Program-made: the position numbers and the translations under genes
Part shown: positions 13,001 to 18,710 of the stretch, in pieces
Numbering within the stretch: the first letter of the stretch is position 1
Layout: the number at the start of each line of letters is the position of its first letter
Notes under the pieces: generated by a model
Databases searched by the model: none
The model's input: the letters and a program-made list of their open reading frames with translations, nothing else
Told to the model about the DNA's origin: nothing
Assembly (NCBI RefSeq): GCF_042682745.1
Contig: NZ_JBHUIO010000002.1
Span: 310,001 to 374,000 of the forward strand
DNA from: Tumebacillus_A lipolyticus
Lineage (GTDB): Bacteria; Bacillota; Bacilli; Tumebacillales; Tumebacillaceae
Direction of reading: 5' to 3'
Length of the DNA stretch: 64,000 bases

Positions 13001-14471
13001 GCAGATGGGGAAACTCATCTGGCAACAGCGAGAGGACAGACGGTGGCAAGGTGACGTTGGTGATCTGCTGGTCGCGCAAGAGCGCGATCAACTCAGGGCC
13101 TGGTAAAAGCGACTCCCGCCGGGCGAGCACGAGCGTCCCTCCGGCTGCCAGCGCGTTGCTGATCTCGTTGGTCGCCGCATCAAAGCTGAACGAGGCAAAC
13201 TGTAGCACCCGACTGTCCGCACCGATCTGAAACGATTTCACCGTCGTTCGAATCGTATTGCAAAGACCGCGATGGGTGAGCATCACACCTTTGGGGCGAC
13301 CTGTCGAACCTGACGTATAGATCACGTAGGCCAAGCTGTCCCCGGTCGTCTGCACGGGTAAGTTCGCTTCGCTCTCCCGCTCGATGTCTACCCATCGCCG
13401 CTCCCAACAGATCGTGTTCGCATGATTCGGCAGCCGTTCCAGCAGATGCTCTTGGGTCAACAGCACCTGCGCCTTCGAATCGTCCAACATGTAGCGCAGC
13501 CGCTCGATCGGATAGGCAGGGTCGAGCGGGACATAGGCGCCGCCCGCCTTCCAGACGCCGATCATCGCGACGATCATCTCAAGTGACCGCTCGATGCAGA
13601 TGCCGACCAAAACGTCTGGGCCGACGCCGAAGCGCTGCAAAAAGCGAGCCGTCTGGTTGGCTCGATCGTTCAGCTCCGCATAGGTCAGACTCTCCCCGGC
13701 AAATTCGACTGCCACCTGCTCTGGCCGCTGGGCAACGGCCGCTTCAAACAGCTGGTGTGCAGCCTGATGATCAACCTGCGCAAGGTCTGCTTCATAGGGC
13801 TGGGACATGCCGCTCCAAACTTCCAGCAGCTGCTTCCGCTCCTCCGCTCGCAGCATCGGCAGATCGCCCATCCGGCGTGCGCCCTGTCGGCAGGAGTTTG
13901 CGAGCAGTTGCTGAAAATGGCCGCTCATCCGTTCGATCGTCTGCCGATCGAACAGCTCCGATCGATACACCCAGATCAGTTCGATCTCCGCCTCCCGCTC
14001 GTTGACGAGAAGTGCGAGCTCCGGCTGTTGATCTGTTGTCAACTGCATCAGCTCAGGCGAAGGAGAGCTTGCTTTCTGATCGCGGGCTGTCGACTGCTGC
14101 CAAGCAAACATGATAGGTAGGCGTTCTTCTCCTTGCTCGGCCGCATCCTGAACAGCATGGGCCACCCGCTCAAACAGCTCTGCAACGGTTGTTTCGCCAG
14201 ATAGATGGCACAGCAACTTGCGGTGCTTTCCGTCCAGATTCACCCCAACTGTCAAGTCACGACGCCCCGTATATCGATAGATCAACATCTGATAGACGGC
14301 TGCGAACAGAACGGAGGTTGGTATGCGCTCACGCTTGCTTACAAACTGTAGATCCTCTCGGACAGTCTTGGCGAGGGTTTCGCTCACGACCGATGTGCCA
14401 GACTTTTGTCGTTCAGCCATCGGCCGATCGACCGGCAAGTCAATATAAGGGGTTAACATTTGTTTTTTCAT
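1008..14471 (-). CDS. Four-module non-ribosomal peptide synthetase, no thioesterase
   Basis: About 4,487 residues. Start chosen at ATG 14471, which has GAGGAG 8 bases upstream. Order seen: partial C (1-220), A1 (235-740), T1 (Ser in GGHSL near 775), C2 (830-1280, HHFVHDG), A2, T2, C3 (HHIITDG), A3, T3, C4 (HHIVSDG), A4, T4 and a terminal C5 (4010-4480). The first C domain lacks its N-terminal half and has no HHxxxDG. C5 reads HPIAYDG, with Pro for the catalytic second His. There is no epimerase or thioesterase domain. My hand-read specificity residues give a glycine-type code for A2 (DILQLGLIW) and a valine-like code for A3 (DAFWLGGTF, close to DAFWIGGTF); A1 and A4 are unassigned. It works in the cytoplasm and needs a phosphopantetheinyl transferase not seen here. 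Product unknown. Confidence 0.96.
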   Translation of the reverse strand: MKKQMLTPYIDLPVDRPMAERQKSGTSVVSETLAKTVREDLQFVSKRERIPTSVLFAAVYQMLIYRYTGRRDLTVGVNLDGKHRKLLCHLSGETTVAELFERVAHAVQDAAEQGEERLPIMFAWQQSTARDQKASSPSPELMQLTTDQQPELALLVNEREAEIELIWVYRSELFDRQTIERMSGHFQQLLANSCRQGARRMGDLPMLRAEERKQLLEVWSGMSQPYEADLAQVDHQAAHQLFEAAVAQRPEQVAVEFAGESLTYAELNDRANQTARFLQRFGVGPDVLVGICIERSLEMIVAMIGVWKAGGAYVPLDPAYPIERLRYMLDDSKAQVLLTQEHLLERLPNHANTICWERRWVDIERESEANLPVQTTGDSLAYVIYTSGSTGRPKGVMLTHRGLCNTIRTTVKSFQIGADSRVLQFASFSFDAATNEISNALAAGGTLVLARRESLLPGPELIALLRDQQITNVTLPPSVLSLLPDEFPHLHTVVSAGESCSIELAARWSRGRTFVNGYGPTEATICASTATYREGCARVTIGRPLDNVQLYVLDERMHPVPIGLPGELYIGGAGVARGYLHREQLTEERFVPDPFAKQAGRRLYRTGDLVRWRSDGNVEFLGRIDHQVKLRGFRIELGEIEQVLLLQESVREAVLIADEDEAGVQKLIAYVGVHEGAECLKASDLRQFLCEHLPEFMVPSAFVLLDRLPLTANGKVDRQALPAPSDLHLLRGADHVAPRTPLEESLVSIWQNVMKVSAVGIDDSFFDLGGHSLMAMQILARVQEQIGVDISIQQLFAFPTVAQLAGELERLQSDGKLRSAESIGKAPRAEALPVSFAQERVWFVHKINPDNLAYAAQAVIRFRGTLDHAALEHALTAMVERHEMFRTSFQEIDGHPVQQIHQPFAVQVPLVSLLTAAEPEREGHLERLMGAEMRRPFTITQLPLVRWVLYQVRSDEHILLQIEHHFVHDGWSFNVFLREFAELYTAYVQGQPSRLAEMTIQFADFASWQRKWLESEQAAEQLSYWKQKLSGCQPVLELPSDRPRPVTPSYRGDAVRVELEAELCTQITEIGKREGATLYLTLLAAFYLLLYRYTGQTDMLVGSAVANRRLRDTEGLIGMIVNNVVLRAELTGEMTFHRLLKLVRTTAVEAFSHEDLPFDKVVEAINPVREMSRNPLLQVMFSFHDSAMPALDLPDLDVQVKEALNNGSAKFDLNVVGVPHQQGRIGDGEGNGLTLIWEYSSDLFDEETIRRMVGHYRTLLASIIERPDQLLDRVNMLPAAEEERLLTVWHDGGRVEAADACLHRLFEEQADRSPNAIAVVCREEEVTYRELNRRANRLAHRLRALGVKREERVGICVDRSLSMIVGLLGILKAGGAYLPLDPDYPQERLSFMTTDAQVSILLTAGNGSHLFPSWPGRIVQLDGEDHTTAEASEENLGIAMSSGQLAYLIYTSGSTGRPKGVEIEHRNLVNALASMQREPGLSARDALLAVTSLSFDIAALELFLPLVNGAKVVLADRDAVTSGARLVELIERTNVTIMQATPVTWRLLLDAGWQNQRRVKMLCGGEALPYDLAERLTATGAELWNLYGPTETTIWSTCCRVEAQCAGSPTIGRPIRGTQAFVLDEQMRPMPIGVPGELYIGGSGVARGYHERTELTAERFVPHPFQADGGRLYRTGDRARFLADGNLQYLGRLDQQIKLRGLRIELEEIEAQLHQNERVLRAAVAVKGESEQSARLIGYVVPRAGAMMSPSELRDDLLAKLPDYMVPATFCFLDELPLTPNGKLDRRALPEPDDRTSAQVKDQAPRDNLELQIASIVAEQLGREQIGVFDNFFELGGHSLLAIRVASRLQAAFGVEVPFRALFAEQTVARLSGLVRKLGQAQGMRSLPPIAAVPRDAELPLSVAQERLWILEQLLAGSAAYNFPVAWQIKGTLNRDALAQSLAELVRRHEALRTVFVEREDRVQQVILDPQPDLLDFRSAGAEELIEAVQTEAQRPFQLSKGPLFRFTLWQVENDEHVLLLNLHHIITDGWSYGVLARELAALYASFAQQKLPQLPALPVQYADFAIAQRGWLQGEIIEQQISYWRDQLAGELPLLRLPLDHARPAVQTYRGSFCMRSLPSTLTANLRKVGQQNGATLYMTLLAAYLTLLYRYTGQEDLLVGSPIAGRNRPEVEGMIGFLVNTLVMRTDLAGDPTFAQLLHRVRETALSAFEHQDVPFERLVEELQPERSSSHSPLFQTTFQLLSTWELELADLVVSRLAVQTETAKYDLSVAMIEADGELIGRFDFNTDLFEAETIERMIDHFLILLQGIAEQPARHLSELPVISAAEMRRVLVEWNRTETAYPRHLCVHQLFEEQAAFAPDAVALISEGRSITYGELDRRANRLAHHLKRRGVVPDRLVGICVERSFEMIVCLLGILKAGGAYLPLDPDYPQERLSLMVADASISLLLTQHHLADRLSELQVELFCLDSEWAQLEQESTTPPPTVTTPDHLAYVIYTSGSTGRPKGVAVPHRAVVRLVKGTDYVNFSADEVFLQNASISFDAATFEIWGSLLNGARLVLSPPGRISLQELGHLLIEQEVTTLWLTAGLFHQMVEMQLPQLRQVRQLLAGGDVLSLSHVQTVLKRLPSLKLINGYGPTENTTFTCCETISERSLLGATVSIGRPIANSQVYVLDRNLQPVPIGVSGELYIGGAGLARGYLNRPELTAEKFIEHPFSDRPDAKLYKTGDLVRYLPDGRIEFLGRSDQQVKIRGFRVEIGEVEAKLRACRSVSEAVVTVREFEEGEKRLVAYVVPLAQERLEERKVRKELKKALPDYMMPYAIIPLATLPLTQNGKVDLRALPELEPRSSQLSIAPRNREEEWVVKLYAELLHRSEVGIYDNFFELGGHSLLATRAISRIRAAFGVDLSLQEFFAESTAAEVVRQIADRRSERAGTDELQLLSVLRAGSLPLSFAQRRLWFLDQYEPGEAVYNIPIALAIAGKLDRLALERSLQEIVRRHEALRTIFVQELGEPAQVILPAEELVLTVTPRSLEHLATEERADVLMRTLQEESCRAFQLQQGPLVRALLIRLAEQEHVLQLNMHHIVSDGWSIGVIASELSALYRAYSLGHSSPLAEPAIQYADYAVWQQNWLQGDRLAKQLSYWQGRLGGKLPILQVPADRPRPSRRTYRGAVHRRELSVELSRKIRTFCSEEGSTLFMTLLTAYKALLSRYTGLEDILVGSPIAGRNRAEIEGLVGFFVNTLVLRTDLAGQPSFRELLERVRESALSAFDHADLPFERLVDELQPERHVSLSPLFQVMFAMQNAADERWELQDLTVQPMRVDQRTSKFDLTLTVAEEGELLRIHLEYNTDLFDRETIERLCEHYVNLVAAGVAEPMRPIGQLPLLNEQERHQLLFAWNLTDVPIPDRCLHQLFEEQVDRTPHGVAAIFGDQEMSYAELERRANQLAHHLRSLGVGPDVPVGICMERSLELVVGLVAILKAGGAFLPLDTEAPPARVAQVLNDAAVNVCLTQRALRAKLPAEVVTSIELDGGRGAFDLYPTSRPEMVIRPEHLISIYYTSGSTGRPKGVCSTQRGWVNRMVWMQKQYRLQPGETVLQKTTLTFDDAACEIFWPLIVGGRIALLEPELHKDPRAIIDAAICYQAVFLTFVPSMLTLFVDCVTEEDRAGLSQLRHVGSSGEALRSDLVRSFREKVGCRLHNTWGATEASIDSTIHTCTADDEQAAEVVSIGQPIDNNRCYVLDSHMQPVPIGVAGDLYLGGLGLATGYLGDPERTAESFLPNPFVPGERLYKTGDRGAFRRDGRLLFFGRRDDQVKVRGQRVELGEVEAVLAGHPALQQAVVTSFKRADGDQLVAYYLLRPDAEQVSNEQLRAYLSERLPSYMVPWRFVQLELLPLTASGKVDRKQLPDPGEERPDLEAAFLAPSGRSELAIAAIWQEILGVEQVGARDNFFDLGGHSLSATRIVSRINRELGLSLPLRNLFESPTIAELAASIETFDSTASQTTKQSAISRDPDRRVFPLSHAQQRYWFQYQFDQANSSLGVINLHLLDGALDETIFMSAYRELTVRHSIMRTTLAERAGGDVVQIVYPSPKETIRLVDLAPLAVHERADLLLKDLQQEQGRAFDLLTDTFFRARLYKLADDRHVFLCNIHPIAYDGWSITIFLSDLAALYRALRAGEDSSALPPAVQYGEYAVWQHERLATGDWEDQKLYWQQNLQREISAPALPYDFIEPAPRPERMIVRQTDLSPNLLGQLRALAAEQGTTLYLSLLAGLKIWLSLLAGQNVITICSPNAGRNHPDLESVLGLMVNPLVMRTDLSDNPTGRQVVERVKETAYGAYANQDYPFDLILKELRAERDGSEAEDLYNVVFVGQNAHLEATELVPGMTIRFITREQLLKELKLDHERRTAESDLLTAGFADDPSVAFDLHIEAFEQGDRLCLVTSYNTKRFTAETVDHLLAEYEQVLLQFSANADLRLSQINLTELDDLF

Positions 14472-14516
14472 CACCGACACTCCTCAAGAGCAGATGTTCA
14501 ATCGATTCTATTAATA

Positions 14517-14545
14517 ATTTTATATAAAAATCATAATAACAACAA
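14517..14545 (-). promoter_or_regulatory. Putative sigma-A promoter of the NRPS gene
   Basis: In the very AT-rich leader upstream of the NRPS start, the minus strand shows TTGTTG (14545-14540), a 17-base spacer and TAAAAT (14522-14517). The element sits between the terminator of the upstream regulator gene and the NRPS start, so the NRPS is probably its own transcription unit. Assigned by consensus and position only. Confidence 0.4.
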
Positions 14546-14601
14546 CGATATAATATTAAAGATGTGAATGCACTTCGATGCGAATCGACCGAAAACAAAA
14601 G

Positions 14602-14632
14602 AAAGCACCCAATCTGTCGATTGAGTGCTTTG
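14602..14632 (-). terminator. Intrinsic terminator after the winged-helix regulator
   Basis: A 13-pair stem with one mismatch (AAAGCAC... / ...GTGCTTT) and a four-base loop is followed on the minus strand by CTTTTGTTTTC. It begins about 12 bases after the regulator stop and separates that gene from the NRPS. Confidence 0.8.
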
Positions 14633-14644
14633 GATCAGTTTCTT

Positions 14645-15334
14645 CTATTGAAAAGCGGCTTCCAACTTTTGACGTACAAACTCTGCCAGCATCCACACTT
14701 CTTCTTGGCTCAGGGTGGGGATGCACTCATGATACTGTTGAACCAACCGGCTCAACTGCGGATCTAGCTGTTCGGCCAAGGAGCGAATCACCACGCCCGA
14801 CACTGTGCCGACAAACATCGTGAGCAGAAGTTCGGGCTTCTGGATGCCTTTCATGACCTCGATCACAGTCCGCTGGACGCTCCGATCCATGCGCTGCATG
14901 TAATGGATCAGCCCGCCGAGCATCCAGGTGCAGAATTCCAGCTTGTGTTCCAGCGGAGGAGCGACCTGAATGATGCGCGTCTGCGCTTCTTGGACAGAGC
15001 GCCGTTCCAACGCTTCCATCACGTGTGACACCTGTTCGCGAACGAGGTTCATATCGGCGAGCACAGACAAGCTTTGCCGGATCGGCCGGAACATCTCGAT
15101 CGCCGCTTGGGTTGGCGCATACAGCACGACCGAACGTCCTGTCTCTCGATCCTTCATCGCGTAAGAACGATCGAGAAATCCTGCGCTCTCCAACTCTTTT
15201 AGCACATCGTAGGCGGTCCACTTGCTCACCCCGACCGACTCTGCCACCTTCGCGTAGTGTACAGGCTCTTCGCTCGCCTTGTACAACTCTACCAGATGAT
15301 GTAAAAATTCGATTCTCCGTTTCGTCAATCTCAT
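14645..15334 (-). CDS. Winged helix-turn-helix transcriptional regulator
   Basis: 229 residues. Residues 1-60 look like a winged helix-turn-helix: a helix ending in AESVGVSKWTAYDVLKELE, then a wing region GFLDRSY. The remaining 170 residues are helical and lack a recognisable ligand domain; they carry a long stretch resembling an oligomerisation or effector domain. The start lies 5 bases after the desaturase stop with no strong ribosome binding site of its own, which suggests translational coupling to that gene. It could control the desaturase, the NRPS or both; that is inferred from position only. The MarR/Lrp-like appearance is not enough to name a family. Confidence 0.75.
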   Translation of the reverse strand: MRLTKRRIEFLHHLVELYKASEEPVHYAKVAESVGVSKWTAYDVLKELESAGFLDRSYAMKDRETGRSVVLYAPTQAAIEMFRPIRQSLSVLADMNLVREQVSHVMEALERRSVQEAQTRIIQVAPPLEHKLEFCTWMLGGLIHYMQRMDRSVQRTVIEVMKGIQKPELLLTMFVGTVSGVVIRSLAEQLDPQLSRLVQQYHECIPTLSQEEVWMLAEFVRQKLEAAFQ

Positions 15335-15339
15335 CGAAG

Positions 15340-16224
15340 CTAACCCAACCGTCTCGTCACCCGCTCAAGACGATCACAATATTTCAGGATGTCGAGGCGT
15401 GCTTTTTCTGCTTCCACCGTCGTCGGGCGCAGCTCGCGAATCCCCCAGAATTCGACCAGCTTCATCACCACCTGCTTGTAGTAGTGCGAAGGTCCGTACC
15501 CTACATCCTTGGCGATCACTTTCATCCGTTCCTCATAGTCAGGAATGTTGTTGCCTGGCATGAAGAAGCCGAGCAACACAGGTGCGACAAACATCAGGTA
15601 GTTCGGTTCCAGCTCCAAGTGAGCTTGCACCACATCTCGATAAAACGAGTAATGTAGCGATTCGTCTTTGGCCAGACGTCGCAGCAAAACAGCGAGCGTC
15701 TCATCGTAAGGGGCAGCAACTTTCGCAACGTTGGTGTAAAAGACAAGCGTTGCCAGCTCTTGAAAGGAAGCGTAGGTGATCGCTTCGAGCGGCGTTGTAA
15801 ACTTCGATTCAAAACCGCTCTCAACCACCGTCTTGCGGAGCTGATGCAGTTGCTTTGGGTCAGCATTTCTGGTGAGCAGAAGGTAGGTTTCCAACAGGTT
15901 GCTGTGCTGATCTTCTTCTGCCACCCATGTATGAATAAACTCTTGTAACACGTTCAGCGAGCCGGTGAAGGTTGAGCTCAGATAGGTGGTAAACCACGGT
16001 AGGTTCACTTCGGTCAACAGCGCGGTCTCGATCGCGATGCAGACGGCTGGCGGAAGCGATCTCTGTTCGATACTCCAAGGTATTTCCTTAAAGCTACGCC
16101 CTAGCTCCCACGGTACGAATTCATGATAGCTCCAGTCGATGTTGGCTGCTCTGATTTTGTGCTGTTCATAGAGATCAATAATTTTTCGTTCCAGTCGTAC
16201 GTCGAGGTTGGGGAGCAAGATCAT
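15340..16224 (-). CDS. Acyl-ACP desaturase-like diiron protein
   Basis: 294 residues from ATG 16224, which has GAGGA 11 bases upstream; an ATG at 16242 is possible but has no ribosome binding site. Two ExxH diiron motifs are visible, EEDQH near residue 110 and DESLHYSFY near 190, with additional Glu residues between them, as in soluble (type 2) fatty acid desaturases of the stearoyl-ACP family. There are no obvious membrane spans. Such enzymes insert a double bond into an acyl chain on acyl carrier protein using O2 and ferredoxin. The gene is paired with the regulator downstream (gap 5 bases). A role in lipid homeostasis is as likely as supplying an acyl chain to the adjacent NRPS; neither is shown by sequence. 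A TTGACA at 16349-16354 may be its -35. Confidence 0.75.
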   Translation of the reverse strand: MILLPNLDVRLERKIIDLYEQHKIRAANIDWSYHEFVPWELGRSFKEIPWSIEQRSLPPAVCIAIETALLTEVNLPWFTTYLSSTFTGSLNVLQEFIHTWVAEEDQHSNLLETYLLLTRNADPKQLHQLRKTVVESGFESKFTTPLEAITYASFQELATLVFYTNVAKVAAPYDETLAVLLRRLAKDESLHYSFYRDVVQAHLELEPNYLMFVAPVLLGFFMPGNNIPDYEERMKVIAKDVGYGPSHYYKQVVMKLVEFWGIRELRPTTVEAEKARLDILKYCDRLERVTRRLG

Positions 16225-16369
16225 TTGGGTTCGATTCCTCATTTCATTATGAATGTTTCGATGCGCGAGACCTTTTTTGCATCCAAATCACCAAGATACC
16301 CAAAAGACCCAAAAAGCATCACCTTATTCTCACTCTCTTCGCTCCAAGTGTCAATCAGAAAAGAACAAA

Positions 16370-16389
16370 GAGGGGGTCTGATTCCCCTC
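16370..16389 (-). terminator. Intrinsic terminator after the unknown 175-residue gene
   Basis: The stem GAGGGG / CCCCTC with an eight-base loop is followed on the minus strand by CTTTGTTCTTTTC. It lies between the stop at 16496 and the desaturase start. Confidence 0.6.
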
Positions 16390-16495
16390 CTTCGTACACA
16401 TTCCTGTAACATTTCCAGATGTTGTAGAAGTGCGATGTCTGCCCACCGACTCGACTCGATTCGATTGGAAACCGAGCCCCGATGCGAGACAGATC

Positions 16496-17023
16496 CTACT
16501 CGCTCACCACAATGTCAAACCGATGGCTGTACTGCATCAGCCGAGCTGTCAAATCGGTTCGGTCTTGCTGCCAGATCAGCAGACGAACCTTTTTGATGCA
16601 CGCCTCAAACGAGGCGAACGCTGAAAACTGATTGGCATAGCGGTCGGAGAGGTACAGAAAATAAGGTGGGCGATAGCTTTCCTCAAAATAGCGCAAGATC
16701 AGCTCGATCGGTGTGTACTTTTTGCGCTTCTCCTCCCAATTGTCGATCGCGATCGGAATTGTCGAGCGCTGCTCATCGACCAGATGGCGCAGCTTTTTTA
16801 CCCGAGCATGATAGGGGGACACACCAGACTCTCCCATCGACTTTAACGTCTTTTCATGGTGTGGGAACAGAACGATCTTCGTAAATTTTCGCAGATGCGC
16901 CTCCGCTACGACTCTTGCTAGATCGTCTGCTGTCCACCGCTCAAAGGAATCGAGTGCGATCAGCGTCCCTTTCTCCGCCCGCTCTTCATATCCAAACTCC
17001 ATCATGTTTGCTCGCTTGGCCAT
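16496..17023 (-). CDS. Hypothetical protein, nucleotide-binding-like N-terminus
   Basis: 175 residues from ATG 17023, which has AAGGAGGG 7 bases upstream; a longer in-frame start nine codons earlier lacks a good site. I do not recognise the family. It opens with a short basic stretch, then alternates beta and helix. IVLFPHHEKTLKSMG lies near residue 50, reminiscent of the strand-loop in nucleotidyltransferase or HUP-type folds, but no HxGH signature is present. The C-terminus has several aromatic residues. No signal peptide or membrane span. It lies 85 bases downstream of the PBP-like pair and is separated from it by a hairpin. Confidence 0.7.
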   Translation of the reverse strand: MAKRANMMEFGYEERAEKGTLIALDSFERWTADDLARVVAEAHLRKFTKIVLFPHHEKTLKSMGESGVSPYHARVKKLRHLVDEQRSTIPIAIDNWEEKRKKYTPIELILRYFEESYRPPYFLYLSDRYANQFSAFASFEACIKKVRLLIWQQDRTDLTARLMQYSHRFDIVVSE

Positions 17024-17077
17024 TGTCGCTCCCTCCTTGATTACCATCATACACGAGAAGTCGCTCCAACTCGCAAG

Positions 17078-17105
17078 GAACCCCCTTGCAGCAGCAAGGG
17101 GGTTC
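17078..17105 (-). terminator. Perfect 12-bp hairpin after the second PBP-like gene
   Basis: GAACCCCCTTGC / GCAAGGGGGTTC with a four-base loop lies just beyond the stop codon at 17109. It is followed on the minus strand by CTTGCGAG rather than a T-tract, so it may be a weak terminator or an RNA-stabilising structure. Confidence 0.5.
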
Positions 17106-17108
17106 GTC

Positions 17109-18710
17109 CTATACCCGATTCATCTTCCACCCGAACATCGCCTTGTACGATGGCACCGTACCATCTTCGGCGATCTGAAACTCGACCACCTTCGCCATCG
17201 CTCCGACAAAGAGATGGGGAGCGACCGGCATCAGCTTTTCTTTCATCGTCGAGCCGACTTCTAACTCTTCGATCATCAGGTCTCCATCCTCCAGCCAAAT
17301 GCGATACGGGCCGAGAAACTCGAAGTGGGCATAGTGGCCTTCATACGCGTTCAGCCAGCTCGGATCAGGCTGAAAGGTCGGATCGTAAGCAAAGCGATTG
17401 CATCGAACATTGTTGAGCATCAGGTGGTAGCAAGCGTGCTCTCCGTTGGAGATAAATTGCACCAGATTGCTCACTTGCCCGTTTTCAGCAAACGTCGCGT
17501 ACTGATCCTGATACGGAAGCAGCGAGTGCGCCTGTCCGTTCAGTGTGAGCAGCAAGCGATCGCCCTGCTCCTCAATGATGACCAAGCCGGCCGCTCCTCC
17601 GATGTAAGCGCCCAGATAGTGCTTCCACTTGGAGCGATCCGCGCAGATCGTCTCCGGGACGACGACCTGCGCGGATCGATCTGGCAGCAGGCGGTCGAGA
17701 ACTGGCGAGATCAGCTTGTGATGTGGGAACGGACGGTTGTTCATGATCACCGCTGCCACCCCCTCGTCAGGGGCGATGTAGATGTTGGCGCTATAGGTGG
17801 CGATATCCCCAAAGTGAGTCAACACCCACACGCCTTTGCGCAACACTTTGAAGAAGGACAGACCGAGGCCATAACCGCTCGTCGATTGCAGGCTCACCTG
17901 GGTGCGATGCAGCTCGCGCGCCGATTCTGCAGTCAGCACCTGAGTGCCGTCCAACATTCCTCCTTGCAGATGCATCTGCGCAAACCTGATCAGGTCGCGA
18001 GCAGACGTCATCAGATAGAAGGACGGATAGTGCGCCACATTTTCGGGCATTTTGTGCAACACCTGATAGCTGCCATCGGCGGTGAGGTTGTGCGGCAAGG
18101 CGAGCGGATAGGTCAGCGCGACCGTCGGATCGTAGGTCGATGATCTCATCCCGAGCGGTTGAAACAGCTGCTGTTGCACCAGGTCGGCAAAATATGTCCC
18201 GGTGACCGCTTCTGCCACTGCGCCGGCGATGTCGAAGCTATGACAGTTATAGTTGAAGAGCTCACCTGGTGGTGAATACAGCTTTTCTTGGGAGATCACA
18301 TCGCGAACATAGTTGCGCAAGCCCTCCGGGTCACGGCTTCCTAAGTAGTTCCCGTTGTTGACAAAGCCGACCCGATGCGTCAACAGCATGCGCATCGTCA
18401 CTCGATCTGCAGCCTTCGGATCACTCAGATGAAACCACGGGATATATTCTTTGATCGGTGTGTCAAGGTCAAGCTTCCCTTGCTCGACGAGCCGCATGAT
18501 CAGCGTTGCGGTGACCAGTTTGGAGACGGAACCTACGCGAAACAGCGTTTCAGCAGTGACTGCCGATCCACCCGTCTCCGCATCGGTCACGCCAAATCCA
18601 TTCGCATACAGCACTTCTGCTCCGCTTGCGACCGCAAGCGACAGAGCTGGCACTCTGTTTGCGATCATCTCCTGTTCGGCGAGGCGTTCGAGCTCTTGAA
18701 TGTCTAACAT
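17109..18710 (-). CDS. Class C beta-lactamase/PBP-like serine hydrolase, copy 2
   Basis: 533 residues, no signal peptide, so probably cytoplasmic. Residues 1-350 form the beta-lactamase/transpeptidase domain: SVSK nucleophile motif near 55-60 (GSVSKLVT) and THFG near the position of the third motif. At the usual YxN site this copy reads YNC. The last 180 residues look like two small beta-barrel domains (lipocalin/DUF3471-like). The ATG overlaps the stop of the upstream copy by 7 bases (ATGTTAG), so the two are translationally coupled. Members include esterases, D-aminopeptidases and PBP-type thioesterases that release NRPS products (family knowledge). A peptide-release or prodrug-cleaving role with the nearby NRPS is inference. 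Confidence 0.85.
   Translation of the reverse strand: MLDIQELERLAEQEMIANRVPALSLAVASGAEVLYANGFGVTDAETGGSAVTAETLFRVGSVSKLVTATLIMRLVEQGKLDLDTPIKEYIPWFHLSDPKAADRVTMRMLLTHRVGFVNNGNYLGSRDPEGLRNYVRDVISQEKLYSPPGELFNYNCHSFDIAGAVAEAVTGTYFADLVQQQLFQPLGMRSSTYDPTVALTYPLALPHNLTADGSYQVLHKMPENVAHYPSFYLMTSARDLIRFAQMHLQGGMLDGTQVLTAESARELHRTQVSLQSTSGYGLGLSFFKVLRKGVWVLTHFGDIATYSANIYIAPDEGVAAVIMNNRPFPHHKLISPVLDRLLPDRSAQVVVPETICADRSKWKHYLGAYIGGAAGLVIIEEQGDRLLLTLNGQAHSLLPYQDQYATFAENGQVSNLVQFISNGEHACYHLMLNNVRCNRFAYDPTFQPDPSWLNAYEGHYAHFEFLGPYRIWLEDGDLMIEELEVGSTMKEKLMPVAPHLFVGAMAKVVEFQIAEDGTVPSYKAMFGWKMNRV

Noticed and set aside
1008..14471. Direct repeats inside the NRPS gene
   Set aside because: They are conserved core motifs of the repeated A, T and C domains, not DNA-level repeats with separate function.
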